41,481 nucleotides of DNA from Akkermansiaceae bacterium UBA1315 (GTDB lineage Bacteria > Verrucomicrobiota > Verrucomicrobiia > Verrucomicrobiales > Akkermansiaceae): NCBI GenBank assembly GCA_002307065.1, contig DBTN01000031.1, positions 1 to 41,481 of the forward strand. Direction: 5' to 3'. How positions within the stretch are numbered: position 1 is the first letter of the stretch; each line of letters opens with the position of its first letter. Positions 25,083-33,574 of this stretch are shown here, piece by piece. The notes beneath the pieces are model-generated. The model saw only the letters and a list, made by a program, of their open reading frames with translations, was not told the origin of the DNA and made no database searches. The translations under genes and the position numbers were made by a program.

Positions 25083-25507
25083 GTTGTTCGAAGGACAATC
25101 CATAGCTCCGAAGAAGCTATCCTACCGGATCGATCCCGCCAAAACCCGTGAGTTGACCGACGAGAAATGCGGCCGAGTGACAGAAAAACGAAAAGCTTTT
25201 TTGAAAGCACTCGATGGATTCCCAAGTAGAAGAACCGCTCAACTAGAGTTTCTCCAACTCCACTTTGGCCTGACGCTTCGACCTCCCGAACGTGAGTGCA
25301 TCAAATCCACCACCCTTCACGTTCATTTTTAGATCACCCTTTATGAAACACGCTCTCTGGCACGATCCGCGCCCGTCGATTTCAAAATCCCACGCCGTCA
25401 CCGGTGAAACGAGAGCCATCTCTTGCACGAGCCGTATCCGAGGAATATCTCTAACCTGAGCCCCATCGCCCGAAGCTAAACCTTCTCATCTAGACCTGCA
25501 CCGAAAC
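25083..25507. other. Intergenic region upstream of GH115
   Basis: 425 bp with no gene that I can support. It holds a small palindrome ATAGCT-CCGAAGA-AGCTAT (25102-25120). The PAS-AraC tandem operator is absent. The frame at 25081-25332 has no start context, signal or family match. The GH115 promoter should lie in the last 150 bp, but no convincing -35/-10 pair is seen. Confidence 0.5.
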
Positions 25508-28444
25508 ATGTTTATCCAACGCAACGCCCTCCGAATCGTGGTGACCCTCACCACCCTGCTGGCAGGCCCCTTATTCGCAAACCCAAGCCTCGGCTTGGCG
25601 ACCCCATTGGTAACGGACGATCCATCCCCAGGAAACTTCCCACTCGTTTCAGAAGGCACCGCCGCGCCTCTGCTGCTTGATTCAAAAGACTACATCGGTG
25701 TCAAAAGAGCAGCCGCGGATTTTCAAACGGACGTCGCCAGCGTTACGGGTAAAAAACCGGAGCTTCTCACCGAGAAACCCACCTCCGGTTCTCCGGTCGT
25801 CATTGTCGGAACCGTCGGCCATAGTTCGCTGATTGATGATTTGGCTCGATCCGGGAAAATCGACATCCAGCCGATCGCCGGAAAGTGGGAATCCTTCCTG
25901 ATTGCCACGGTGGCGAATCCACTCCCCGGCGTGAGTCGTGCGTTGGTGATCGCCGGTAGCGACAAACGGGGCACCATTTACGGCATTTATGAAATGTCGG
26001 AGCAGATCGGAGTCTCCCCGTGGCATTGGTGGGCGGACGTCCCCGTGAAACACCGGGATTCGATCGTCATCAAGGAAGGCCGCCATCTTCAGGGACCTCC
26101 TGCCGTCAAATATCGGGGTATTTTCCTCAATGATGAAGAGCCCGCATTGGGACCGTGGGCCCGTAAAAAGTTCGGAGGACTGAACTCAAAAATGTATACC
26201 CATGTCTTCCAGCTGATCCTGCGACTTCGCGGCAACTACCTCTGGCCGGCAATGTGGGGGAAAGCTTTTAACGAAGACGATCCCCTCAATCCAAAACTGG
26301 CGGATGAATTCGGCATCGTCATGGGCACCTCCCACCACGAGCCGATGATGCGAGCTCAAGAAGAATGGACCAAACGAAAAAAAACCATCGGAAACGGTGA
26401 ATGGAACTACAACACGAACCGCGAAGGTCTCCACGAGTTCTGGCGTCAGGGTGTCGAGCGCAACAAGGACTATGAAAACCTCACCACTCTCGGCATGCGC
26501 GGGGATGGCGATGAGCCGATGGTTGCCGGGGGAGACATCAAGGCGAACATCCAATTGTTAGAAACGATTGTCGCCGATCAACGCAAACTCCTTGCCCAAT
26601 ATGTCAACACGGACGTGACCCAAGTCCCACAGGTCTGGGCACTCTACAAGGAGGTGTCCGACTATTACGACCAGGGCATGACGGTGCCCGATGACGTGAC
26701 CCTTCTCTGGTGTGACGACAATTGGGGCAACATCCGCCGTCTGCCAACCCCCGCAGAGCGGAAACGGTCCGGCGGCGCTGGCATTTACTACCATTTCGAC
26801 TATGTCGGCGGTCCACGTTCCTACAAATGGCTCAACACCATTTCTCTGCCGAAAGTATGGCAGCAAATGAATCTCGCCTACGAGTATGGCGCGGACCGAA
26901 TCTGGATCGTCAATGTCGGCGACTTGAAGCCCATGGAACTTCCCATCGAGTTCTTCTTAAGAATGGCATGGAATCCAAAGGCCATTTCCAAGGACGACGT
27001 CGGCGAGTTCACCCGCCGCTGGGCGGAGCGGGAATTCGGTGCCGAGCACGCGGAGGAAATCGCGGAAATCGTAACCTGCTACACAAAATACAACGCTTCG
27101 CGGAAACCCGAGCTCATCTCTCCTACCACGTTCAGCTTGGTGAATTTCCGCGAGGCGGAACGCGTGCTGGCAGGCTGGCAAGACATCACCGCCCGCGCCG
27201 AACGACTGAAAGAAAAACTCGCTCCGGAATATCAGGATGCGTTTTACCAACTCGTCCTCTACCCAACCAAGGCCTCAGCGAACATCGCGGAACTTCATAT
27301 CACCACCGGTCTGAATCGCCTCCATGCCAAACAAGGACGCACCAGCGCCAATGAGGATGCCCAGCGAGTTCGCGAGTTATTCGCCTTGGACCGCGAACTC
27401 ACCGACTCCTACCATGGTCTGAACGGCGGAAAATGGGACCACATGATGGCCCAGACAAAAATCGGTTACAAATCTTGGCAAGATCCCGCCAAGGAGATCA
27501 TGCCTGAGCTCAAACGGGTCACCCCGGCAGCGGATGCGGCGATGGGAGTGGCGATCGAAGGTTCGGAAGAAGCCTGGCCGGGATCGGAAAAGATCGCCGA
27601 ATTACCCACCTTCGATTCGGTCCGCCGCGACGCCCATTTTGTCGAAATTTTCCGTCGAGGCACCGAGCCTTTTGATTTCACAGCCACCACCGATCAACCG
27701 TGGGTGAAGCTGTCTTCGAACAAGGGACGTGTGGACGAGGATCTTCGCTTAATCGTGGAAATCGATTGGCAGAAAATTCCGGCAGGCAAGCACTCCGCCA
27801 CCGTGACCATTTCCCGTGACGGCGGCGAGTCGGTGCCCATCCAAGTCCGTGCCATCCGGGATGACCAATGGCAGAATGTTAAGGCATTCGGCGCTCTCAC
27901 CGGTTCCACGGCGATCGCTGCCGAAAACGCCACAGTCAATGTCCCGGCGGGTGAAACGCGCTGGACACGCATCCCGGGCGTCGGACGCGTGGACTCCGGC
28001 GTCACGATTTTCCCGGTGACCGCAGCCAGCGTCGCCCCTCCTGAAAACGCCCCACACTTGGAATATCCCATTCTGATTCCCGAGAAAGGAGAAGTGCGGA
28101 TCGATCTCCTCACCAGCCCATCTTTGAACGTCCAGCCAGATCGGGGCGTCCGCATCGGCGTCTCGTTCAACAATGAACGACCTCAGATTCTGGATGCCTT
28201 TGCAGACCAGCAAACCCATCCTTCAGACGGCTCATCACCTGCCATCCGGGATTGGGACCAGTGGGTTTCGGATAACTCGAGAACGCATCGCTCCACGCAT
28301 CAGATTTCCAAACCGGGTGTTCATACACTGAAAGTTTGGATGATCGATCCTGGCGTGGTTCTCGAATCCATCACCGTGCATCTGGGAGACGAAAAAGAAT
28401 CCTACTTCGGCCCCCCAATCGCTCCAGCCCTCAAAAAGGACTGA
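25508..28444 (+). CDS. GH115 xylan alpha-1,2-glucuronidase, secreted
   Basis: A 978-aa glycoside hydrolase family 115 enzyme, which removes (4-O-methyl-)glucuronic acid from xylan side chains, including internal ones. A signal peptide is present (MFIQRNALRIVVTLTTLLAGPLFA). The family core is very clear: KYRGIFLNDEEPALGPWARKKFGG (about 203-226), MYTHVFQLILRLRGNYLWPAMWGKAF, GTSHHEPMMRAQEEW, LGMRGDGDEPM (about 330), LLWCDDNWGNIRRLP and YYHFDYVGGPRSYKWLN. The C-terminal region (about 720-970) is beta-rich, with QPWVKLSSNKGRVDEDLRLIVEIDW and a final domain ending near HLGDEK. It would complement the GH10 xylanase at 11816. It has no copy of the AraC-type operator upstream. Confidence 0.97.
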   Translation: MFIQRNALRIVVTLTTLLAGPLFANPSLGLATPLVTDDPSPGNFPLVSEGTAAPLLLDSKDYIGVKRAAADFQTDVASVTGKKPELLTEKPTSGSPVVIVGTVGHSSLIDDLARSGKIDIQPIAGKWESFLIATVANPLPGVSRALVIAGSDKRGTIYGIYEMSEQIGVSPWHWWADVPVKHRDSIVIKEGRHLQGPPAVKYRGIFLNDEEPALGPWARKKFGGLNSKMYTHVFQLILRLRGNYLWPAMWGKAFNEDDPLNPKLADEFGIVMGTSHHEPMMRAQEEWTKRKKTIGNGEWNYNTNREGLHEFWRQGVERNKDYENLTTLGMRGDGDEPMVAGGDIKANIQLLETIVADQRKLLAQYVNTDVTQVPQVWALYKEVSDYYDQGMTVPDDVTLLWCDDNWGNIRRLPTPAERKRSGGAGIYYHFDYVGGPRSYKWLNTISLPKVWQQMNLAYEYGADRIWIVNVGDLKPMELPIEFFLRMAWNPKAISKDDVGEFTRRWAEREFGAEHAEEIAEIVTCYTKYNASRKPELISPTTFSLVNFREAERVLAGWQDITARAERLKEKLAPEYQDAFYQLVLYPTKASANIAELHITTGLNRLHAKQGRTSANEDAQRVRELFALDRELTDSYHGLNGGKWDHMMAQTKIGYKSWQDPAKEIMPELKRVTPAADAAMGVAIEGSEEAWPGSEKIAELPTFDSVRRDAHFVEIFRRGTEPFDFTATTDQPWVKLSSNKGRVDEDLRLIVEIDWQKIPAGKHSATVTISRDGGESVPIQVRAIRDDQWQNVKAFGALTGSTAIAAENATVNVPAGETRWTRIPGVGRVDSGVTIFPVTAASVAPPENAPHLEYPILIPEKGEVRIDLLTSPSLNVQPDRGVRIGVSFNNERPQILDAFADQQTHPSDGSSPAIRDWDQWVSDNSRTHRSTHQISKPGVHTLKVWMIDPGVVLESITVHLGDEKESYFGPPIAPALKKD

Positions 28445-28690
28445 GAGAACGACCGCCTTTCCAGGCGGACGGGGAGTTCGAAAACCGTCGCTAAACGGCT
28501 GCGATGGCCTTTAGTCACCTTCCCGAGGAAAGGCGACCTGGACATGACGATCACCTCCCCGTCCATTTGGATCGGGAGTGACACCTCATTTCTAGGCGTC
28601 GACCGCGAACCACAGAGGACTTCGACATCCTCAATCGGTCGGCAGGGCGAAAGAAATCAACCACTTAGCCCTCCAAATTCGCAATCAGAA
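28445..28690. repeat. Structured intergenic repeat, copy 1
   Basis: About 245 bp, clearly related to 33575-33817 along its whole length though well diverged. Hairpins: CCGCC/GGCGG (28453-28457 with 28464-28468), CCGT/ACGG (28485-28488 with 28495-28498), GTC-A-CCTT / AAGG-C-GAC (28514-28521 with 28530-28537), and a TCCC/GGGA stem further right. In the two copies paired bases change together, so the folding is conserved. Both lie between genes. Neither strand gives a convincing protein. It is best described as a dispersed structured RNA or hairpin DNA element of unknown type. Confidence 0.7.
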
Positions 28691-28967
28691 AAATCACGGA
28701 GATCACGAAATCTTTCGGATCTCCGAGCGGTCCGACCGCACTGAAACTTCCCTTTGGGATGAAATGTCGATGCTCTCGCTCGATGGGCTCAAGCCGACGC
28801 AACGTTTTGGGTCATGACGTTGCGTTCACGCCACCCACCCAAAAGTCGCGACGACAGGAAAATCCCTTCACACAGCTTGATCGAGAAAAAGGGATTCCTT
28901 CTCTCCCAAGAGCGCTCTCGTGATTTTCCAGCGTCGCGGAACAGGGCTAGATCCAAGTCATTCCGAC
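28691..28967. other. Intergenic region with two perfect hairpins
   Basis: No gene is seen. CGGAGATC (28697-28704) pairs with GATCTCCG (28718-28725), and ACGCAACGT (28797-28805) with ACGTTGCGT (28817-28825). Neither is followed by a T-run on the plus strand. They may belong to the adjacent repeat or act as ends of the PEP-CTERM transcript, which stops at 28968 on the minus strand. Confidence 0.5.
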
Positions 28968-29669
28968 TTATGCCCGGCGGCGATGCAGAAGCGCAAACAC
29001 GCCCAAGCCTGACAGAAGCGCAACCGAAGGCTCGGGGATCGCGACCAATGTCACGATCAGCTCCGGCACCCGGGCGGAGAGGACTCCGTTGTTGTATACC
29101 GAAGAGCCATACAGCACTGGGCTCTGATCGCCATCGATCCGGAAATAATTGATACCTTGCGCCCCGTTGTTATTCCTATTTTGATCAGTATCGCCGGTGA
29201 AATACAGCATTCCGGTCCCGGTGTTCCATCCTGCGGAGTCCGCCGTGACCAAGATCATCGAGTTGTTAAAGGTCCAGGTCACCAATTCACCACTGGTAGC
29301 CGCACCCACATCGATCGCGTTATCGGAATGTCCTAAGTGTGAGCCGGAGGTATCGACACCAAATCCGGTAAACGTGTAATCAAAAACAGACAAATAACGA
29401 TTTCCAGTCTCTCCCGGAATCGGCGCGATGTACAAGGACACCGATACCACTCGGTAAACCTGTCCGGAGACGGGAAGGGAATCGTATAACAAAGAGCTGT
29501 AAGAGGAATCGATATCAATCGCGACACCCGCCGCTTGAAACGTATTCCCCGCCCCTGCCGGAGCATCATTCGCGGTGTATACAATGGCTTGGGAGGTTCC
29601 CGTACTAACGGCAACAGCGAAAGCAGCCACGGCAAGGAATCGCCGTGTGGATTTTTTTCTTAATTTCAT
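28968..29669 (-). CDS. PEP-CTERM sorting domain protein
   Basis: A 233-aa secreted protein: signal peptide (MKLRKKSTRRFLAVAAFAVAVSTGTSQA), a beta-rich Ser/Thr/Gly/Asn body, and a C-terminal PEP-CTERM signal (AIPEPSVALLSGLGVFALLHRRRA: PEP motif, one transmembrane helix, Arg tail). Such proteins are processed by an exosortase (EpsH-like) and found in exopolysaccharide-producing Gram-negative bacteria; no exosortase gene is in the window. The body has no recognisable binding domain. A tandem AraC-type operator lies about 110 bp upstream and points at this gene, linking it to the PAS-AraC regulon. Confidence 0.92.
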   Translation of the reverse strand: MKLRKKSTRRFLAVAAFAVAVSTGTSQAIVYTANDAPAGAGNTFQAAGVAIDIDSSYSSLLYDSLPVSGQVYRVVSVSLYIAPIPGETGNRYLSVFDYTFTGFGVDTSGSHLGHSDNAIDVGAATSGELVTWTFNNSMILVTADSAGWNTGTGMLYFTGDTDQNRNNNGAQGINYFRIDGDQSPVLYGSSVYNNGVLSARVPELIVTLVAIPEPSVALLSGLGVFALLHRRRA

Positions 29670-29780
29670 AGACTGTTTGGGTTTTGGGTTTTGGGTGATC
29701 GATCACACCGAGGGTGCCAGGGAACCCGACACCGAATCTACTAGGATCTTGATCAATGGCAGGGTTACGAAAACCCGGCT

Positions 29781-29816
29781 TGTATGATTCCGTCACACTT
29801 GTGTATGATTTTGACA
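29781..29816 (-). promoter_or_regulatory. AraC-type tandem operator 3 (21-bp spaced)
   Basis: On the minus strand TGTCAAAATCATACA (29816-29802) is followed 21 bp later by TGACGGAATCATACA (29795-29781). The proximal unit matches the units at 20397 and 20418 at 14 of 15 positions. The pair points left at the PEP-CTERM gene, with the proximal unit about 110 bp from its start. No strong -10 is seen, but the region about 20 bp beyond the proximal unit is where it should lie. Confidence 0.75.
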
Positions 29817-29839
29817 TCCTCGACCGTCGTCCCCGCTGC

Positions 29840-31480
29840 TCAGGAGAACAGATGGGAAACGACAGAAAGGATCAAAGCGACCGAAAGGCACGTCGCCGCT
29901 TGCTTCCCCGCCAATGCGGCAGAGCTGCGCCACCCGAGCTCTCGCCCCACCGTCCAAAGGGTGACCAGACACGCACTGAAGGTGCTCGCCACCCAGACGA
30001 GCAACAACAAGGGGAGAGCCGATAACCCTGCCAACATCGCCGAGTCGCCTTGGATCAACACGAGAATTCCGTCTTTTCTCAGGATGCTGAGAATCCATCC
30101 TGCCGCAGCCTCTCCGGGCAGGTAAAACAGGGCCATGATCGGCGTCGCCGCCCTTGCTAGCCAGGCCAACACGCCCACGGTTTCCAGAACCGCCGCCAAC
30201 AGGCAGATACCGAGGAACACCGGCATCGCCTGCAGAAGAAACTGCTTCGTCACGGACCGAACGCGCCAAGCCACCGCCCGCCACCGCGGCCTTTGAAAAA
30301 ATGCCCGATCGCCCGGTTTGGGCGGCGGAACCGGTTGACGCCGCCCATGCCACCACCGGGTGTGCATTGCCCCCGCAATGAACAGCATCACAAGATAAGG
30401 GAAAAAAAGCCCAGGCCTGCCCGCGGCACCAAACACCGCAAGCGTCGCTCCGATCTGGTAACTGCATGCCGAGCCGAAAGAAATCATCGAGACACACGCT
30501 TTTCGCGTACACGAAGAACACGCTCGGCTCTGCATCACCGCCACCACATTGCAGCCGAACCCGCTGAGCACCGGTAACAAATCACGGCCATCCAGCCCGA
30601 TTTTTCTCAACCACGGATCAAGTGCTCGGGAAATACGGTCGTGCAACCCGCTCTCCTCCGCCAGCCCGCTCGACAGTCCGATCAGAACCACCACTGGGAA
30701 GGCCCATAAAAAGGAATACCAGCCCAGAGTCAGCAAACCGTAGTTCCCCACCACCATGGCCGCCGCCCAGGTCGGCAGACCGGTCAGCATTTCCTTCACC
30801 GGTGAAATCACGAGGGCATCCACGTGGGGTTGAAGCCCGCCGGAAAAATCATACGCCATCCAGACCGGCACGCCGTACATCGCCAACACCGCGAAAAGTG
30901 AAACCATCGGCCCGACCACTGGTCGCTCAAAAATCGAAGCGGGCGGGCAAACGACCGGTGCAGCGGGTAAATTCACGTCACCCTTGCCAAACTTGGCGTC
31001 CCGAATCGCGGCGATCAGTTCCGCACGATTTTCCGGCTTCATGTCGCGGGCGTTCAATGCAACCACCGGGACATCGAGCACCACCCGGTAACGCTTCACC
31101 AGCTCCTCGATTTCTTCCGGCGCCTTGTCCGCAAAAGTGACCGCCACCGCCGTCCGTTTTCCAAGCAACGGCAGCTCACGCAACAACTTCGCAAGCTCAT
31201 CAGAAAGATCCGTTCCTCGTGCTACCAACAAAACCGCATCCGCTCCGCCCACTTCCGCCAAGGCAAGCCGCGCCGCTTCCGCACCGCCCTCGCGAATCCC
31301 CGGAGTATCGACAATTTCACAATCCCCATCCGGCAATCGACAGCGACGACAAACCACTGTCGAACCACGGAAATTTGCCTCGTCTCCCGTTGCCCAACCG
31401 GTCAACCCACGGAAAAGCGACGACTTTCCGGAAGATTCCGCCCCCACCAGCACCAGCTTGTCTAAAACTCGCCCGCTCAT
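29840..31480 (-). CDS. Short Cys-rich FeoB-like transporter
   Basis: A 546-aa FeoB relative (typical FeoB: about 770 aa). The N-terminal G domain has G1 GAESSGKSS (13-21), G3 DTPG (58-61) and a weak G4 TFADK (115-119, Thr for Asn). The membrane part has GFGCNVVAVM (307-316), equivalent to the Gate motif of FeoB. Unlike FeoB it then has CSSC (321-324), Cys329 and SACS (337-340), so a cluster of cysteines lines the likely permeation path; three more (C44, C47, C54) lie in the G domain. FeoB imports Fe(II); the ion here is unproven. Its start overlaps the stop of the upstream oxidoreductase (ATGA), so the two are translationally coupled. Confidence 0.82.
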   Translation of the reverse strand: MSGRVLDKLVLVGAESSGKSSLFRGLTGWATGDEANFRGSTVVCRRCRLPDGDCEIVDTPGIREGGAEAARLALAEVGGADAVLLVARGTDLSDELAKLLRELPLLGKRTAVAVTFADKAPEEIEELVKRYRVVLDVPVVALNARDMKPENRAELIAAIRDAKFGKGDVNLPAAPVVCPPASIFERPVVGPMVSLFAVLAMYGVPVWMAYDFSGGLQPHVDALVISPVKEMLTGLPTWAAAMVVGNYGLLTLGWYSFLWAFPVVVLIGLSSGLAEESGLHDRISRALDPWLRKIGLDGRDLLPVLSGFGCNVVAVMQSRACSSCTRKACVSMISFGSACSYQIGATLAVFGAAGRPGLFFPYLVMLFIAGAMHTRWWHGRRQPVPPPKPGDRAFFQRPRWRAVAWRVRSVTKQFLLQAMPVFLGICLLAAVLETVGVLAWLARAATPIMALFYLPGEAAAGWILSILRKDGILVLIQGDSAMLAGLSALPLLLLVWVASTFSACLVTLWTVGRELGWRSSAALAGKQAATCLSVALILSVVSHLFS

Positions 31481-32679
31481 ATTTCCGCCAACGAATGTCT
31501 GGCCGCCTCAAGCATTTCCCCTCGGTCGGAACCACTTTCCCCAACCGGCTCCAACGCGCACTCGCAGGAAGTGCAGCAGTCAAGATCCTCATTCATCAAT
31601 CCAGCGGTGGCATAAATTTCCAAAGACTTCTCCACGCCCATCACCCCCAACCGTTCGGCGATTTCCCGGGCGATCAGTCCGAAACGACTGCGGAATTTAT
31701 AGATAAAACAAAACAGGCTACCTCGATGCGCCAATTCGGGCCCGCTGTAGAAAAGTCCCGGCGTGATCGTACTCTCATCGCAACTTTCATGAAATACCGG
31801 ACGCCCCTCCCGGTGGTCAAAAAGCTCTCCCACCAACGCAAAACCGCCTGCGTAACCACTCGCTAAGATCGGCTGGGTCCTGCTGACCGTCGTCCCACCG
31901 TTCTGGGCGTGGAGCGTCCACCCGTCCGCCCCTTTTTCCACCCGGCGAATGTCCTCATTTCCAACCAACTCAAGTCTCCCCGCACCAGGTCGACCCAAGA
32001 GTGAGCGAACCCGGTCCAGCGTTCGCGGGCTAAGACTGCGGCTCGGATCCGGAGAATCGACCGACCACGGCTCACCCCGGGAAAGCAGCCGCACGTTTTT
32101 CCCAAATTCACATAAGGTCACCGCCGCGTCGATCCCACTCTCATAGCCGCCGATGATCGTGAATTCGCTCCCCGCGAGCGACCTCCAGTCCTTGACCGCC
32201 GACGAATGCCGGCAATGTTCCGCTCCCGGAAACCCACGCTCGTTCGGATAAAAAAACTGACCCGTCGCCCAAACGACCATTTTAGCCCTCAGCAGACCGC
32301 TTTCCGTCATCACTAAAAATCCATCCTCATCGCGCTGGATCTCCGTGACTTTCACCCCACCGCGCACCGGCAATTGATGATGCGCCACCACCGCTTGCAG
32401 ATAGAGAGCGTATTCTTTTCCCGTCGGATGCTGGGTCCTGAGAAAATCCGCAGGCGACGTCTCCGGATCCACCGAATTCAAATCCAAATGCCCGAAAGGA
32501 TTGGAATAAAAACTCGGAGTGATCATCCGCATCTCCCCCGGCCACGCAGCAAAAGAAGCCCCCGGTTCCCGCGCATCGACGATCAAAAAATTCTCCACCC
32601 CGCACCGCTTCAGCGCCGCCGCCACACCGATCCCCGCCGGCCCCGCACCCACAATCAAAACGGAATACCGGGAGCTCAT
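31477..32679 (-). CDS. FAD/NAD(P)-dependent oxidoreductase with a Cys-rich tail (CzcO/COG2072-like)
   Basis: A 400-aa flavoprotein. GAGPAGIGVAAALKRCG near the start binds FAD; the second Rossmann site is about GGYESGIDAAVTLCEFGKNV. The middle WATGQFFYP motif and general layout match the flavin-monooxygenase/CzcO group. The C-terminus carries DLDCCTSCECALEP (about 370-385), a Cys cluster that could bind metal or carry redox equivalents. The start chosen is the ATG at 32679, which overlaps the stop of the 70-aa gene; the frame extends 11 codons upstream. It overlaps the FeoB-like gene at the other end. Probable role: redox partner for metal uptake, for example reducing or releasing the ion. Confidence 0.78.
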   Translation of the reverse strand: MSSRYSVLIVGAGPAGIGVAAALKRCGVENFLIVDAREPGASFAAWPGEMRMITPSFYSNPFGHLDLNSVDPETSPADFLRTQHPTGKEYALYLQAVVAHHQLPVRGGVKVTEIQRDEDGFLVMTESGLLRAKMVVWATGQFFYPNERGFPGAEHCRHSSAVKDWRSLAGSEFTIIGGYESGIDAAVTLCEFGKNVRLLSRGEPWSVDSPDPSRSLSPRTLDRVRSLLGRPGAGRLELVGNEDIRRVEKGADGWTLHAQNGGTTVSRTQPILASGYAGGFALVGELFDHREGRPVFHESCDESTITPGLFYSGPELAHRGSLFCFIYKFRSRFGLIAREIAERLGVMGVEKSLEIYATAGLMNEDLDCCTSCECALEPVGESGSDRGEMLEAARHSLAEI

Positions 32680-32888
32680 GACAAAGCCTCCCGCTCCGCC
32701 CGGCGAAACCACTCCTGAACCGTGTCCCGGTATCCCGCACCGTAGCTCGTAAGAAAAGCCTGTGTCGCCGGATCAGATTCGTCCCCTAGAGCCGCGATGC
32801 GTGTTTCACAATAGTCCCGAGTCAGATCCATCCCGCAAACCTCCGTAATGGCCCGACGCCACTCTTCGTAATGGGTAAAAAGTTGCAT
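32676..32888 (-). CDS. 70-aa protein, first gene of the FeoB-like operon
   Basis: From the ATG at 32888 the product is MQLFTHYEEWRRAITEVCG... to ...WFRRAEREALS, a small, mostly helical, charged protein with two cysteines (VCGMD and DYCET). I do not recognise a family. The frame continues 31 codons upstream, but the added part lacks a normal start context, whereas 32888 makes a compact protein. Its stop overlaps the oxidoreductase start as ATGA. Tight coupling to the two following genes implies a shared role. A Fur-like sequence overlaps the start codon. Confidence 0.7.
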   Translation of the reverse strand: MQLFTHYEEWRRAITEVCGMDLTRDYCETRIAALGDESDPATQAFLTSYGAGYRDTVQEWFRRAEREALS

Positions 32889-32898
32889 AATGATAAGG
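32883..32898 (-). promoter_or_regulatory. Fur-like half-box over the start of the FeoB-like operon
   Basis: ATAATGATAA (32887-32896, plus strand) equals positions 2-11 of the Fur consensus GATAATGATAATCATTATC, and the site covers the start codon of the 70-aa gene. The other half does not match well. Iron-dependent repression would make sense for a FeoB-like operon, but this is a weak prediction. Confidence 0.3.
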
Positions 32899-33574
32899 TC
32901 CACACCAACCCGCAACCAACCGACCGCGAGCGGCCAAAATGAGAAAATACGGCGAAGTGCGACCGCAAAATACACGCCCAAAAACTACGATTGCAAGTTT
33001 TATGCATTACGAAAACCAAAAGCCGCGATTTGTCCTCCAACTCATTTGGCATCCCCGCCCGCCCGATCGAAAAGGACAGGCACGATTTTCCAAAATCCCC
33101 GGCGGCAGCAATCCACCCTTGTTCTCCTCCTCAAAAAACCACTGCCCAAACTCGCATCCGAAAAGATCGGAGGATCAGCGCCACGAACCGCTTTTGCTAC
33201 ATTACAGTTCACCCTCGCCAACCCTCCGAAAGGGGCGTCGTTCACTTTTGGATAGCGTGTCACCCTATCCAGCGAAACCAAAAGATATCTAAAACCAGAT
33301 ATGCAAAAGTCGGGTCGCGCGCCCCGACTCCGCACCAGGGGGAAAGGATCCTTTTCTTAACGGAGCGCTGGCTTTAGCCGACGTGTCAAATTCACTTGCT
33401 GCAGCAGAAAAAATCGGGAGTCGCTGGGAAATTTCATTGGGGGAGTCTTTCGGGGGATCAATCACGCATCACTCAACCGCTGAAAATACGACAAACCTAG
33501 TACACACCACCCGCCCACTTCGACACCAAGCGATGCAAACCGGTTTCGTAACAAAGAATTCGCAATCATCGGAA
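32889..33574. other. Long intergenic region with stem-loops
   Basis: About 690 bp without a supported gene. It must contain the promoter of the FeoB-like operon. Toward the right are perfect hairpins GGATAG/CTATCC (33250-33270) and GTCGGG/CCCGAC (33309-33328), with a GATATC/GATAT pair between them. Several frames cross the region on both strands but look like frames over structured DNA, with no start context or homology that I can see. Confidence 0.5.

Noticed and set aside
28402..28584. Minus-strand frame over repeat copy 1 (and the related one at 33566-33793) as a small protein family
   Set aside because: The two frames do show residual similarity, but the changes preserve stem pairing rather than codons, copy 1 overlaps the end of GH115, and start contexts are poor. 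A structured element explains them better.
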